Origin: Tyto alba
Taxonomy: Eukaryota > Chordata > Aves > Strigiformes > Tytonidae
Length of the DNA: 64,000 bases
Assembly (NCBI RefSeq): GCF_018691265.1
Contig: NW_024881301.1
Span: 15,915,252-15,979,251 of the forward strand
Direction: 5' to 3'
Shown: piece by piece, positions 25,295-39,707 of the stretch
Layout: each line of letters opens with the position of its first letter
Numbering within the stretch: position 1 is the first letter of the stretch
The notes under the pieces: model-generated
Database searches by the model: none
The model's input: only the letters and a program-made list of their open reading frames with translations
Told to the model about the DNA's origin: nothing
Translations under genes and position numbers: made by a program

Positions 25295-27992
25295 ATTTTT
25301 TCCTTTTTTTTTTTTTTTTTTCCATAGCTTTATTTCAATGTCTGTAATAGCTTCTGTAAATGCAAAAAAGTATGTATATATATACACACACTTGGTGTAA
25401 TAAGTCAAATGAAGGCATTTTCTAATTGCTTAAATCTTCAATTTCACTGAAATCTCTCTTGCTTTGTCAGACATTAAGCTGTCACATGGTCTTTAACAGA
25501 TAGAGAACAGAAAGTACTGTCTGCTTACACCATAGCTTGCCACCAGATTAATTCTGTCTAGAGTTGAGAGGGCGAAACAGTCTTTTGACACCTGGTGGGG
25601 ATGCCTGAAACAAGGAAAACTGAAGAAGAAAAGGAAAATCTGGCAGTTTCCAAAGTTTTAAATCATTATCAGTACATGTTCACACACATACACACTCAAA
25701 AGAGAATTCTTTTAGCCAATGATTAGTCTTCTAAGCAATTGCATTTTAGAGGCTTCTAGGTCTACTCAGCTAGGAGATGTCAGAGGATCTGGACTTTTAA
25801 AATTCTTATGAGCATGACTACTGAGAATGTGGTACTTTTTCTAGAGCTGTTGTATATAGTAATGCAACAATGAAGATATTTTTAATAGGCAAGAGAGTTT
25901 TCAAAGAGTTAATGTTCAAATACAGACTTAAAGTACTTTTTTTTTTTTTTTTTTTTCTCTTTGTCTAAAAAGACACAGAAAAAAAAAAAAATCCCAAACT
26001 GATTTTTTCAACACTGGATGAAGGACAACAGAATATTGAGGAAAATCTTCAATTTGTTGCAGGGTGATGGCCGAAATTAGACTTTTAATACCCATGCATA
26101 GGCACCTAATAAACCATTTATTTTCAGAAATGCTGAATAATGTTGGTATAGAAAAGCCTCTTTGAAAGAAGAAAATTGCGAAAGGTCTGACATTTTCATC
26201 AAGAAATTAAGATGTAATAGTTGGCTCCAGACACATTCTGATAATTATCAAGTGGATAGCTCATGAAAAATTCACTTGATGAAAGAAATTTAATAAGAAA
26301 TATGTAAGAAGTAGTAGCAGATGGAAGAAAGAAATAACTGAGAAAAAAGGAAAATATTTACTTTATTTTGAAGGAGTTGAAGTTTGAACATTTTTGTCTC
26401 CCATAATAGTAAATAGTCAGCCCATAAATGAAGAATAAATTAATCGATATTCAGCTTCTGATCCTATTTGAGACTGTCTAATGCTGCTGAATTTCCCATT
26501 AAGTCATATCAGCTTTTGGTTATTTTACCTACAGTTAATTGCAGTGGTTTTCTAAAGCAGCTGCATGTGAAAGATGGGAAAACTGCATCTCATGCTGTAG
26601 TTACCTTATTTCCAAAATTCACATGACATCTACATCCTGGCAGTTATGTAGTTTTCTAGCAGAAAAAATATTCTGGGCTATATAATTTATCTCACACACA
26701 AATAAGTAGGATTTAGCCACTACAATATAAGCATCTAATTCTCATCTTCTTCTATTTTCTACCTTTTTCACTTTATGCCAATTAATCGCACCACAGAGAA
26801 ACCCATTATCTTGAGTTTAGCCTACAGGCAGTGCACACAAGATGTTTTCCAACATGTGTGAAAGGACGAACCCCTTTATGACATTGAAATCTTGTCTTTC
26901 AAATAAAAGTAAATCAAGAGACAAGAAACAGAGAGCTGATCATGTTTCTTTCATCAGACAAATAGAGATTTTATTACATTTTAAATGTGTATAGTATGCA
27001 GAACTGAATTGAGGATGCTTGAAAAAAGGAGACCTGATTTTATTTGACCTATGAAAGATGCTTCAGGTTATCTTGTAATGTATTGGTGGGAAAGACAGTT
27101 TCTCCACAATTTCTGTTGTGACTCTTCAAAATCTGTTCTTCTGTCTTTGAGTGCAAGAGAGGGCAAGGAAGTAAAGAAGAGCTGGGATGTCAATAAGGAA
27201 ATAATTTTGTAGTGTGAATCTGTTCTCTCATCATCAATTCCAAAATCCTTATGGGCATGTCCACATCAACAATTTTATGATCTCTCCCTCTTGTATGGTT
27301 GTTATTTTCTACATCAGGAAGGGTTTGATCCTATGAGCCTAGTCACCACACTGTGATTCATCAGAACATGAGCAAGTTCATGTGGATCTGACTTCTCTTT
27401 TCATTGCAACTGCTCCATGCACAATTTCTCTGACAGTCGTTGCCTAACGTATTTCTCCATCACTTCTTCAGGTCTTGTAACAGTCAGTAGTTTTCTACCA
27501 TTTCATTTACTTCCCAAGACAGTTGAGCCCAAAATCTGTCTTTTTGCAACATTGCATTAAGGCCTGACAAGGAGATAGTAGCAGTTCACACAAAGAGCTT
27601 GGTCTTCCTGTTCCTGCAGATGCCCTAGAAAACTCTACCTCTCCCTGTGATGTTGTCCTTCTCTTTGACTTTATATAGACATATTGTTCACTATACACTT
27701 AAATACTGTGTCAGAAACATGCTGCTTCAGCCCAGTTTACCTAAGCTGCTTAGTTAGTTTAAGTCTTATAGCTCTTTGCATGAGCTGAAAATCTCTTAGA
27801 AACTTATTATTACCCATCTGGTCTCTATCTCTCACAGATGAGTGGCACATATGGATCTTTGGATATGGTTACCTTTGCTGTTGACATTCTTGTTGGGGTT
27901 TAGGTGTTTGTTTCCTATTTTTTTTTTTTTTTTTTGAGGGGGATGGGTGTGTTTGTTTTCTTTTGCTTTGTTTTTTTTTTTGTTTTGTTTTG

Positions 27993-28027
<35 letters not shown>

Positions 28028-31000
28028 GTTTGTTTGTTTTTATTATTTTTATTTATTTATTTTGTTCTGTTTTGCTTTTTTCTTGCTTGTGTACCATCCC
28101 TCTTCTTCCACCTTTCCATCATGGAGATATGTACAAACATTCTTCTGTCCAATTCTCAATGCTCTGCCTGGGAAGTAAAGGTCAGGAGAGAATGAATTGG
28201 CCTGAAATATATCCCATACTTTGTGGTTCATCAGAAAAAGAGACTGTCCTGGATGGAAGACAAGGATTATTTAAAGCTGTGGGTGGAGTTGTGCGGTGGC
28301 AAGGAATCTTCCTCAGAACTTGGTGTCCACCATAGGAATGTGAATAAGGATCCTAACCTAGAAAGAAGACCATCTTCCTCCCTCCTTTCTCACTATTAAA
28401 TGTGGATTATCTCTTGGTCAGGGCGAGCAAATAAGTTTTGTATTCTTGAACATCGTTTTGTAAAACAAGATAAAACAGACACTTGTTAATTGGGAATCCC
28501 TGTTCATGTTTTCCTGTTAAGCAGATTGAGACCTGTGGCATATCAACTGCTCATAGCATAGGCAAAATGTGAGAAAAACAAGAAAAAGGTCTTATCTCCA
28601 AGTATGGAGATAAGTATGAACTACCTGAAAAAGTTCTGCCTCAGTATAGAAATTTGTTAGTACTGATGAACAATTTTCTTTCATGACATAGTACAGATCT
28701 GAGTGCTAAAGTTCATGTTTATAAATTACTTGTCTGTGGCCAGCTCTATGGCTGGCTTTCCTCTTAAAGACAGTATAAGGTACCTTTCCTCTGTAAGAAG
28801 GAAATGTCACTTTTTCTCCTTTCCTTAAAATCATCATCCTTTGTGATTACTTTGATTAATGAAATATTTAAATAAAATTAGGGCATGTATTCATTGCTAT
28901 CTTTTAAAAAATGTTCTTGATACTGAATTTGCTGAGGAAGGCTTATAGGTGGGGCACTTGTGGTCCATCCTTTTCTTAGAGAGTATATTTAAAGAAGGAA
29001 GGAGTAAAAGTGGGGAGCTGCCTGTGACTTCTCATCTTTCAACTGTTTCCCCTGTATTATATTTTGCTTGTAAGACTCTGAATGCAGCTTCATGACTATT
29101 TCTTCTGCTACATCAAAGCTTAGTGAATGTCATTTGTGAGACACTGCCCTGCTTATAGTAATGGACAGCATCAAGCAAAACTTCTCTGACCAGCATTGCC
29201 ATTCCAGACTCAGTAACAGAACAGATAGGCACTATATTCTATGATATTTTATGGTCTTGATCTAGCACACAGGGGATGGTGAGCTGTTTTAACTGTAAGA
29301 TTGGTACTGCCTCTTCTTAGAAATTTCACTACTTTCTTAGACTTGCCTTTTATCAAGTTGCTGTGTGCTCAGCAAAAGTGTACCAAAAGTTATTGAATAT
29401 AACACTAAGCAGGATAAAAAATGCAGAAGATACTGTGAGAAGAATGCCGTGAAAATGTCCTGAAGATCTGATGTGGCTAAGTATCCAGGAAAGTCTAAAA
29501 GGGGGATCTATCATTTGGAACAAAGACCTAGATGTCTGAAGTGTAACATGAAGCCATACAGCCTGGGAGAGACACCACAGCTAAAAATCCCAAATATCTG
29601 TTCTCTAGCTACTTAACTTAGGTAAGATCAGTCTAAATTGACATAATCCAACTTGCAGCCATTATTAGTTTGATTGCTTGAGTGTTTCACATTGAAGTAC
29701 TCTGTTTCAAACATTGAAAGAAAATACACTCAGCACGCAAGTTCTAGGACTCCCTGAAGTCTCTCAGATACATACCCTCCAACGTTAACACATGTTGTGG
29801 TACTGAAGTTAAGTCCACTATGTGACCCATGCCATTCACCTTGTATTTTCAAAACAAAAAGATTCAAAAATTAATAAAAAATTATTATATGTGAGACATT
29901 GTTTGTACCCATGTCATAACTCCATGGAAGACTATGAGTAACTATAGACATTCAATGATAGGTAGTAGAAGTGCCTTTATTTGTTTCAGATCAATTGATA
30001 TGGTAAAGCATAGAAACTACCACAGAAATACTTGCATTGTAAATTAATGAAGAAAGAATACCCAACAGACAAGTCAGTATTTATTATGCAAGATTTCTCT
30101 GAAGAGTTCTTTTACTTTTTTTTTTTTTTTTTAAGATCTTGTTGTATTTAAACACCTGCATTAAATAATATTTGTTTGCAGTTACAGGATGTTCATTTCT
30201 ATTTTAGTTGGTATGATACCATTCTGGATGATAATGGGTGCTGCTTAGATAAGTTCAAGGATGCTAATCAAAAAGTTTTTTGATGAGTCACATTGCAGTC
30301 ATGCTCCCAGTGTGTATAGAGTGAAAACAAAGCCAATTTTATTATAAAATTAAAATTATGGGAAAATCTTTGTATCAAAATATATAAGAAATCCCATAAT
30401 AATGTTTTAAATTGTCTACATGTATGACTAAGCATCTTTTTTTTCCTTACATGACTAATATTTATCTTTTGACTTCCATATAGATTTTTTTCTTGCCTGA
30501 GTAAGACAGGTATTTTATTCAAGAGCATAAATTCTTTGCTTTATAAAATCCTATAAACCCAGGCAGATAAAGGTTTCCCGTTCAGTTATTCAACTATACT
30601 TGATTTGATTGCACTAGCACAGTTAACCCCTTAATACTTCAAAATACATAGGACAGAAGTACCTCTATTTTCAAAAGAATATGTGAATAGGTGTTGAGTT
30701 GCGCATAGTTATTTTATTCCTCAGAAGGAAATAGTGTTACAGTTTAATAGCAACTGCACTGAAATAGATTATTACTCAAATAAAAAACAGTTTTTGACCT
30801 CAGGTATAGCCTCAAATAATATATTTTGTGATGTAAATACACATAAGTAAATTAAAATTTAAAAAGTACAAAAGGTTATATTTCAATGCAATACTGAAAA
30901 ATTAAAGGTAAATACCTTTCTTCATTGCATAAGCAAGGCTTTCATATTACCTTTTACTAAAACATCACTTCCAAGTTTTGTGGTTGTGAACATGGGGCAG

Positions 31001-31063
31001 AAATGTACTGTTATTTAATTCCAACTGCACTTAAGTTGCCTGAAAAACTTAGGCTTCCTTATG
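25295..31063. other. AT-rich non-coding DNA, no gene seen
   Basis: I see no gene. Simple tracts include T runs (25304-25321, 25937-25956), an A/T stretch near 25373-25390 and the T/G-rich tract at 27918-28083. Confidence 0.55.
27918..28083 (+). repeat. T-rich (TTTTG/TTTG)n tract
   Basis: About 165 bp of T runs with periodic G. Several overlapping F/C/V-rich open frames (27904-28335) come from it and are not genes. Confidence 0.9.
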
Positions 31064-31069
31064 CTAAGC

Positions 31070-31584
31070 TGTTGGAGAATGGCTCAGAGACAAGGGTCCT
31101 GAGCCCACCGAGCAATTGTATGATCAGAGCCTGCTCTAGCTGCTGATGCTGAGCCTCACTAGGGTTTGCCTGCAGCTGCTCGCAGCTGCTGATACAGGAG
31201 GAATGTCAAGGACGCTTCAGCCCTGTGTACCGTGGTGTGTCGAAAACAAGTTAAGGGGAATTAGGAATAGTGGTCTGAGAAACCTAGTGTTATGATAACG
31301 GTGGTCTGAGAAACATTGTGTTACGGTACTGTCGTGTATCGAAAACAAGTAGCATGAGAAACTTAGTGTTATGAGAAGCTTGTGCTGTAAACTAACTACA
31401 AGTAGGTGGACTGTGCGAATATGACCTTTAGAGCTTAAGCCAATCAGCTAGTGACTAGTAGGCATAATAATTATCATTGTCTGTATAAATATATGTACCC
31501 TGGACCAATAAACACACACGTTGATTGATGCTCTATCACCCACACTGAACCCGTCTCGGCGTGTCGTTCTTCCGCGGCTCTGCA
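31070..31584 (+). mobile_element. Solo LTR, ERVK (same family as 16849)
   Basis: TGTTGGAGAATGG to CGGCTCTGCA, 515 bp, with an exact 6-bp target duplication CTAAGC at 31064-31069 and 31585-31590. It has the same U3 with two CGAAAAC modules 99 bp apart (31240 and 31339), but a ~20-25-bp deletion just after the second module removes CAAGAGGAATTAGAAATAGT. The TATAAATA and CCAATAAA promoter and polyadenylation arrangement is kept, followed by a short ACACAC insertion. Confidence 0.93.
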
Positions 31585-31590
31585 CTAAGC

Positions 31591-32101
31591 TCCTCATAAT
31601 CTAATAAAAAAAGACTGTTCAGAATTAAATATGAGCTAAACAGATATCAGAGAGCAGGAGAAAAAGAGAAATCAGTATACAGACAGTTGAAATTAAATTT
31701 CTCTATAGCAGCTGTAAGTAGCAGAGCTGGAGGTAAAATTTCCTTAGTTTAGCATGGCCACAACTTATCTGTAATTAGTACAAAAAAAGCTCAGATAAAC
31801 TCAGTAAAATTTAATTTTTGATTCATTTCTGTATAAGAATGATATCAGTTTAGATGCAGTTAGATTCATTTCAGTATGATTTCTATTTCAATATTATTCA
31901 GTATCAGACAGGAAATTAGTCATCTATCAAAAAGCTTTTGTTGTTCAGTTAAGCTTGATTCTGAATTCTTCAGGACCTTGTAAGTGACTTTAAGACTTCT
32001 AATACTATAGTGGCCTAAAGACTTGTACAATTGGGATGGGAAAACACTTTGAAAAGCTGAAAAAATTTCTTTTAATATGGAATTTATGTTTGTATACCAA
32101 C
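31591..32101. other. AT-rich spacer between LTRs
   Basis: No feature seen in about 500 bp between two independent LTR insertions. Confidence 0.55.
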
Positions 32102-32106
32102 ACTGT

Positions 32107-33631
32107 TCTCGTGGTTTGAGCCCGGTCAGCAGCCAAACACCACGCAGCCACTCACCACCCCTTCTCTTCCGGCAATGAGAAAGGACAAATGAGCCAGTCT
32201 TGGGATTCAAGATAGGACCAGGAGGGGCAGATCACCCATTATGGTCATGATCAAAAGGCAGACTCATTAAGGGAAGAAAAAAAGAACGTACATTTATTAC
32301 AGACACTAACAACACTAAACAGAGTAGGACAGCGAGAAGCATTGCCACATCTTGAAAACACCTTCCCCCCACCCCTCCCTTCTTCCTGGGCTCAGCTCTG
32401 CTCCTGATATCTCTACCTCCTCCCCCCAGAGGTGCAGGGGCAGGGAATGGGGGGTGCAGTCGGTGCTGCCACTTCCTTCCATCTTCTGTAGAGGGAGCTT
32501 CTGGAACTTCCTCCTCCTGCTCCAGCGTGGTCCCCCTCTCACAGGAGACAGTCCTCCACAGCTTTTCTGCAGCGTGAGTCCCTCCATGGGCTGCAGCGCT
32601 TCCCTAGTTGCTCTTGCATAGGACACCAACTTTCTCCAATTGAAGCCCCTCCCACAGGCTACAGACCTTCCCGAGCTGCTCCAGCATGGGACACCCCCGC
32701 ATGTTGCAATCCTCCCAGCAGTGAACTACAACAGTGGGGTCTACTTCTTCCCACAGGATTCCAGCCTACTTTGGGAACAGACACCTGAATTTTCCCATAT
32801 GAGGCCCCCCACAGGCCATAAATCAGTGTCTGCTCCACTGTAGATCTTCATGGGTGGCAGGGGGGGCCACCCTGCCATCTCACCATAGGATACAGGGGGT
32901 TCTCTGCTCTGGCACACCTGCCCCCTCCTTTCCTCCTCCATTCCTCCACTGACCTTGGTGTTCATGTGCGGGGCAGCGGAGGAAACAATGCCGAGACGGA
33001 CTCAATGTGAGTGATAAAGCATGGTTCCACTTTATTGGTCCGGGTACACATATTTATACAGACAACGCTAATTATTATGCCTACTAGTCACTAGCTGATT
33101 AGCTTAAGCTCTAAGGGTCGTATTCGAGCGGTCCACCTACTTGCGGTTAGCTAACAGCACAAGCTTCTCATAACACTAAGTTTCTCATGCCACTATTTCT
33201 AATTCCTCTTAACCTGTTTTCGACACACCACAGTACACAAGGCCGAAGCGTCCTTGACATTCTTCATGTATCAGCAGCTGCGAGCAGCTGCAGGCAAACC
33301 CTAGTGAGGCCCAGCATCAGCGAGGCCCAGCATCAGCCCCTAGAACAGGCTCTGATCATACAACTGCTCAGTGGGCTCATGACCCTTGTCTCTGAGCCAT
33401 TCTCCAACATTCATGCAACTGCCACAACTCTTCCTCACAAGTCCAACTGCTCCTCCCAGGTCCCTTCTTAAATAAGTTATTGCAGAGGTGCAGCTGATTG
33501 GCTTGGACTTGGTGCCGGGGTGGGTCTGACTTGGAGCCGGGGGAGCTTCAAGAAGCTTCTCACAGGAGGCCACTGCTGTAGCCCCCTCCCCTGCTACCCA
33601 AAACCCCCACTACTCACTCAAACCCAGGACA
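32107..33631 (-). mobile_element. ERVL-like LTR, interrupted by an ERVK solo LTR
   Basis: On the minus strand it begins TGTCCTGGGTTTGAGTGAG and ends CAAACCACGAGA (a mutated ACGACA). An exact 5-bp duplication, ACTGT, flanks it at 32102-32106 and 33632-33636. Without the nested ERVK LTR and its duplication (449 bp) the element is 1076 bp, close to its relative at 26-1027. A polyadenylation-like AATAAA lies on the minus strand near 32294. CT-rich units with GCTCCAGCATGGG and GCTCCAGCGTGG recur inside, as in the other LTRs of this type. Confidence 0.8.
32967..33409 (-). mobile_element. Solo LTR, ERVK, nested in ERVL-like LTR
   Basis: Minus strand TGTTGGAGAATGG to GCTGCCCCGCA, 443 bp, with an exact 6-bp target duplication TTCATG at 32961-32966 and 33410-33415. 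It is ~85 bp shorter than its relatives because U3 has only one CGAAAAC module. It also has its own small duplication near the U3 start, where GATGCTGGGCCTCGCT repeats as GATGCTGGGCCTCACT. R ends in TTTATCACTCACATTGAGTC, which resembles the proviral LTR at 61513 more than the other two solo LTRs. The nesting orders the insertions: this ERVK is younger than its host LTR. Confidence 0.93.
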
Positions 33632-36006
33632 ACTGTAAAGAACATGTAAATGTGAATAATTAATTTTGTGTGATACATTAAATGAATAACTGTTGAGGAA
33701 CTTCTCAAACCAAAGTAATACGGAAAATCCATAAAGTACAGTAGTTAGTATTAAAAGCACAATAAAATTTTTGTATAGATACAAGTGCAGAACTGAATGG
33801 TGGAAGCTTCCTATATGCTTACCTACATAGCTACTTCAAACTAAAAAGATAAAATTCTCTGTGTGCATGGTTATGCCACATATGCCACAGAAATTCTCCA
33901 GTCCTGACAGGAATAACTCTACCTTTGGTCAGTGTCCAGTTAGTATTCTGAAACTGTATTTCACAGTGTAAGTACTGGGTTTTAGGCATTTCAGAAAGAG
34001 AGGCAAAACTTTCCCTTTTGGGAGTTTCCTGCTGGGGATCTCAGAGGTAGGTTCTTTATCATTTGTATCCCAGAAACCATGCACTTTCTCATTTTTTTCA
34101 ATGACAATAATGACAGTCAGCTACTTAACAACTTCAGTATTGACCCAAATTAATATGGAGCAGAAGAATGATGCAGCTTATTCAGTTATAATAAGTAAAC
34201 TAGAATGTGAAGAACAGAGTTAACATAAAGATGTGTGACACCTCCCTATATCTGAGATTACAAAAGAAAGTATTAAGTAGTTGAAAACTTTTACTTGTTT
34301 CTATAAACTACATTCTTTATTTTCCTTATGGGTCGAGGGCAGTAAGAAAGGAGAGCTACTGATCTGCACACATTAACACACTGAAATACTTTTTGTACAT
34401 AATTAGCTGAATAGGAACCTCCAGTATTATTCTAAATGTCATAGGCCTTATAATCTGAATTAAATACCTTAAGGCTGAATTGTTCATCACTGAAATACAA
34501 AATAAGCCCTTGGGAGTTGAAAACATGTGATTCTATTGCTAAAAATGTAAAACAGAAGGCATATCAGAAGGGCTCATACATAATAATGCATAAAGGACAA
34601 CATAGTCAATTTAAACTAAATTTCTGCATTAAATAGCTTATTGTAATGAAGTATTTCCTATTATGACAGATAAAAGTAATTGCATATAAATAATGTTATA
34701 TGTTCAATATTTATTATTCATGTTTGACATATGCATACTGAAAGACTAATTGTACATTCTACTCCCCTGTGGCAACATCTAAAAGTGTTATAAATTAATA
34801 ACTCACACATTGTCATACAAATGAAAAGCAATCATACACGTTAGTCTCTTGACTTATAGCTGGACTTTGCAGGCTCTAGACATTGTCAGTTACGATAATC
34901 CTAAGTCTTTCTGTTTAATTACAAACCCTCTTGTATGCATATGATTTAATAATTCATGCAAACTACCATGCTGTTTGTTGTGATAAAATTTTTATCTATG
35001 CACACTGGGAACAGATGAGGACTAGTATTAGTGCTCAGTTTATTCTTTTCCAATAGTTCATGACATTTACATTGGTCTCCTGTGATCATTAATATGCCAA
35101 TCCAACAGTTATTTTCAAACATCCTTTTGGATGATTGACACACTGTCTGTGAAAATCCTTTTTCATAAATTGAAGCCAGTAATATCCCAATGTTTCGTTG
35201 GATGATATTGAATTTATGATGAAGTCCAATTTATTGGTCAGCTGCTCGCAAACACTCTTTGTTTATTCCTTATTAGATGACAGTCTTAGGATCCAACATC
35301 AAAACTGGTATAATTTGGGTACTGATGCTCAATAAATGGTCTTTATCATACAAATACAGGAGGAATACATTAAGTGCTAAGTAGAAAGATGAAGACCAAT
35401 TGATTTAGGTCTAGGTTCTATTTTTACTGGAAAAAGTTTCCATTCCAAAACCTTTGAACATAATCAGGTTCTCCTCCTTCACAGAAAAAAAAATGTCTTT
35501 TAAATTTCTTTATGACGGAATCTATTTTTAAAAAGTCTAATCATATACAAATGTATTTGTTTCTTAATATCCTCAGTCTAAGACAGGCAATAGGTACTTC
35601 AGATATGAATAGCTGGAGGTTAGCAAAAAATAATCAAATAAATCAGAAGTAGGAATAGAAATACAACAGGAAGACAGTAGTCCTAGTTTACATTCTGATT
35701 TCCCTAACAATCACCAATTTTATTTCAGTCTCTTGATTGTACCTCTGTTTACCTTTAGAAACCATCTGGTGAGGATGCTTGCATTCTAAGACAAAAACAA
35801 AACTTACTCTACCTGGCCTAAGGCAAACTTGACTGGATTGTCTCCACTAGAGGCTACAAAAGAATTAAGTAATTATTAGGGCAGCTGCAAACAACAGGAA
35901 ATTCAAACAGGTCAAATACTTAAAGACTAAAGCCTTGATATTTCTTATCATAGACTTGAGCACTAAGAGGAATATAGCTAATAAGGATAATAAATGTTTT
36001 GGTGTT

Positions 36007-36062
36007 TTTTTTTTTTTTTGTGTGTGTGTGTTTTTTGTTTTTTTTTTTTGGTTTTTTTTTTC
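36007..36062 (+). repeat. T-rich/(TG)n tract
   Basis: T runs broken by TGTGTGTGTG and single G. It explains the F/V/C-rich plus-strand frame and the K/T-rich minus-strand frame over it. Confidence 0.85.
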
Positions 36063-39000
36063 ATGGTTAAAACTGTGGCTGATATCAGCTAACATTCTGA
36101 CTGGTACATTCAGCAAAAAAAACAAGGATTCAAGGTCTGAGCTAAATAAAGTATGCTGGTCTCAGTGTCCATTTTAAACTTTCAGACAGTTTGGATCAAA
36201 TCTTCCATAGTTACGGAAACAATTGCTCCTTCATTGTATCATCAGTTTGGGGTTAAGTCACTTCCTGAGCATTGAGAAACATTTGTTGCCAGACTTGGGT
36301 CATTCCAGTAATCAAACAGTGTTATAGTCTTTATTATTTCAGCATTGTTTTAATCCTAGTTTTTCTTTTCATAATTACAAGATAATCTTTAATAACTAAT
36401 CTTTGATATTGCCTGTTCCGTGAGACTCTGTCTCCCTTGTTTGTTTTTTCCCAGTAATTTAAGGACATATATTTTAAACATATTTTTATCACCTTTAGTT
36501 GCTGTCAAGACTGAGTACGATGTGTAGATGATGAATGACATGCCAGAGTGGTTCATGACTGGTGTTTCTGGCTTTAGAATCTGAATTTTGAGGCTCTAGT
36601 CAAATATGTATGCTGTATTTTCTTTCCCTCCATTTCTGTCCTCATGATTGGGTTACTGAAGGTCTTGTACAGATTTTGCTAGCAATTCTTTTGGTGTTAT
36701 TGAATGCAACAATGCACTGACATGCAGTTACTGTGTGTTATGGTTTTATAATCTGTTTGTGATTAGTTTCAGAACTCTGGATTTTCTGGCCTGCTTTTTG
36801 AGATCTACTTGTAGAGAAAAAATATCTTTTTTTTTTTTTCTCTGGAAGATACACTTCACTGATTCAGTAAGCAATTTTGCAATAGCTGCATAGCGACTGA
36901 TATTTTTGTTCTTTTGGTATCCTCTCTGTTTACACTTATTGTTGGCATGAAAGCTCATTTCTCCTTAATGGAGAGCACAACTCATCTGAGCCCCTTGATT
37001 ATAATGAGGATGGTGAGCACCTGATCTTTATTTTCCGAAAGAAAGCTGTAGCAGGTATTGCACCATAACAGACATTTTGGAGTAATGGGTTTCATAAATA
37101 TATAAAAAATTCCAGTATTGTTTCCCTTTTCCTTTTAAAAATTTTTGACCAGGGCAGGTAGAGTTCAGGTTCCTGCAGGTGTAGGTATACCACAAGGCAA
37201 GTAACAGAGGCAGCAGCTGGTAATTCCTGGGGGAATTTCACATACAATTGTTACAGAGAGTGGGAGTGGGACTCTTCATTCCTAGCAGAGATTTCATAGT
37301 ATCCTCCTCTTTGTGGTTTCTTTTTTCCTGGCCTCAGGTCAAGCTACCAAATCTTTCTCCATAGCAGGGCACAGCAGAGATGCTCAGTCTGACAGTAAAT
37401 CAGTCTGTTCCCTGTTGCTGAGTCTGGAACCATGATGAGGTCCACTGGGGACATTTTATGGAAAAGTTGCTTTTAGTATGTGTGTCTACTCAGAAAGTCT
37501 CGCTTAAATGGCTTAGGAACCAAAGCCATTTCAAGAGCTCCAGCTTGGCTTTCTTATTTCATTCTATTACCTTTTGTCCCAAGTCAAGTCATAACTACCT
37601 CCTCTCTCAGATGTAAATTTAGAAAGAAAATGAGCACAGAAATGATAAAACAATAGTGCTTTGATTACTCTGTTACTGAATTTCTAGATCAAGTACCTTA
37701 CTATATGGTGACAGGGGATTTATCTTGAACTGATAGCTTTTGACCTTGTACTCTGTTGTCTTGATCTGAAATTACACCACACTCATCATTTTCAGTGTCA
37801 AATGATGTATCAGTATTCGCAGCAGCAGTGGACTCTTCAGAGGAAAGGAATGTATCTGTTTGCTTTAAACATTGTAAATTATTATTTACCCTCTATATTT
37901 AGGCTTTATTATCAGTTGCTCATAGTATTTACAATGTACTGTATGAAAAATGAAATCCACAAATATAAATGTTAAGTGAAAAGTAGATTGTATTTGAAGG
38001 CTTGCTTTTCAAATTAGAAATCAAAGAGTCACCTTATAGAACATGTCGGTTTGGGATTTCTGTTTGTTCGTTTGCTTCTTCTTGTTTTGCTTTTTTTTTG
38101 TGCTTTTTTGTGTCTTTTTTATTAAAAATAAAACTCAATCAGGAGGTCTTTAATTCCTTTTAGTTTTAGTGATGCTGTCAAAATTGCCTTCTTCATGTAG
38201 GTATTGAGACTTTACAATTCATTTGATGTTCTGACTCAAAATATGGTTATTGTTGAAATAGCTTTTCATCAGAATTATTTCAAAATCATAATTTTATTAA
38301 AGAATGTAAGTAAATTTCTCTTGTGGTTCTATATTGAAGGCCAAGAAGATTAAAATCAAGATCATCCTACTGGTCTTTAAGGAACTGTGTCCCTCCATTC
38401 AGCAACCACAAACACCACAAACACTCACCACTTCTAATTTGCCAGTGATTATTATAATGACACTGCAAAAATGTGATCAATGCCAGTCACAGATATTTTT
38501 CACAGTTCATATACCTCCAAATACTAAATTATTGCATTAACATTATAATATTTTTCTTACCCTTGAAAAGTACATCTGGAGGCTGAAAGCTTCAGCTCAT
38601 TAGTCTGTTAACAGCAAAACCACATAAATTTCTCACAGATTATAAGTCTTATTGGCTCCAAATACTGTTAAAAAATTTATTTTTCTTTCAGCTTAAGTTT
38701 TGAGTTGATAAACGTTAATGTTTTCAATACACATGTTAAATATTCAGAACTTTTCCTAATCAGCCTTGATTTGATCTCACCTGTGCGGATTTGTTTTCTC
38801 TTTGCACATCTAAGGCTTGTTAAAATAGGTGAAGATAATTTTTTAAGACAGTTTGGTAACAAGTGTAATGATAAAATGTCATTCATTTATGGCTGTCAGA
38901 CTCCTCTGTTCTCTTATATTCAAAATAGAGTATAGCATAGAGAGATACACCAAATATTTAATCCACCCTGAAATGCTGACCATAGATATTTGATGCTGTA

Positions 39001-39684
39001 AGAAAGTATATCAGGAACCTTATTTTACAAGGTTTAATTGTCCTTAGGAGAAATAGAAGATTTAGGGAACAGCAAGAAGTAAATCGAGAAATGGTTGCAC
39101 CCAGGATTTTGTATGCTCCCCTCATGGACTATATGAATGTTAATATTTATGCTCTGTCTTCACAAGATGTTCCCCATTGAATGGGGATAGTGTTAGATAG
39201 TTTATGTATTGTATAGATCTTATTTTTTTTTAACCCTTACCATTAACAGTGGTATTCTTCTCTAAATGGTTCCTCATAGTTTTGTCAATTACAAACCATT
39301 TACATGTGATATCTGTAACCAAAATTCTTTTATTTCCCTGAATATTAAAATTACTAGTAAAGAAAAGTAAAACACTTCTGTTAATTATTTTCAAAATTCA
39401 TTATTTTAATTTTTATAAATTATGTAGTGTAGTGAAAAACATCATTTTATCAAAAAAACATTTATCTAAATCATAATTATCAGTTTTAGTGGAAGAAAAG
39501 TTTCAGTCTTGCTGCTAATTTTCTGTACATCTCTACAGTTATTATAGGCTGAAGGATAACACACATCTGGAACTGTTTCATACAACAAAAATGTTCACAA
39601 TTACAAACACTGGTTTTAATAAGTGGTAGAAATTTTATTGCTTTGTTCATTAAAATTTACTTTAAATCACAAGAATTTTTGAAA

Positions 39685-39707
39685 CTTGAAAGTTCCTAAC
39701 TTTCAAG
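39685..39707. repeat. Perfect 10-bp hairpin
   Basis: CTTGAAAGTT, a 3-base CCT loop, then AACTTTCAAG. The flanks (CAAGAATTTTTG and CAAGAATTCTTG) extend the symmetry imperfectly. It is AT-rich, so chance is possible. Confidence 0.6.

Noticed and set aside
27904..28335. 143-codon plus-strand frame with a hydrophobic start resembling membrane segments
   Set aside because: The hydrophobic part is translated T/G-rich simple sequence; the rest has no protein character.
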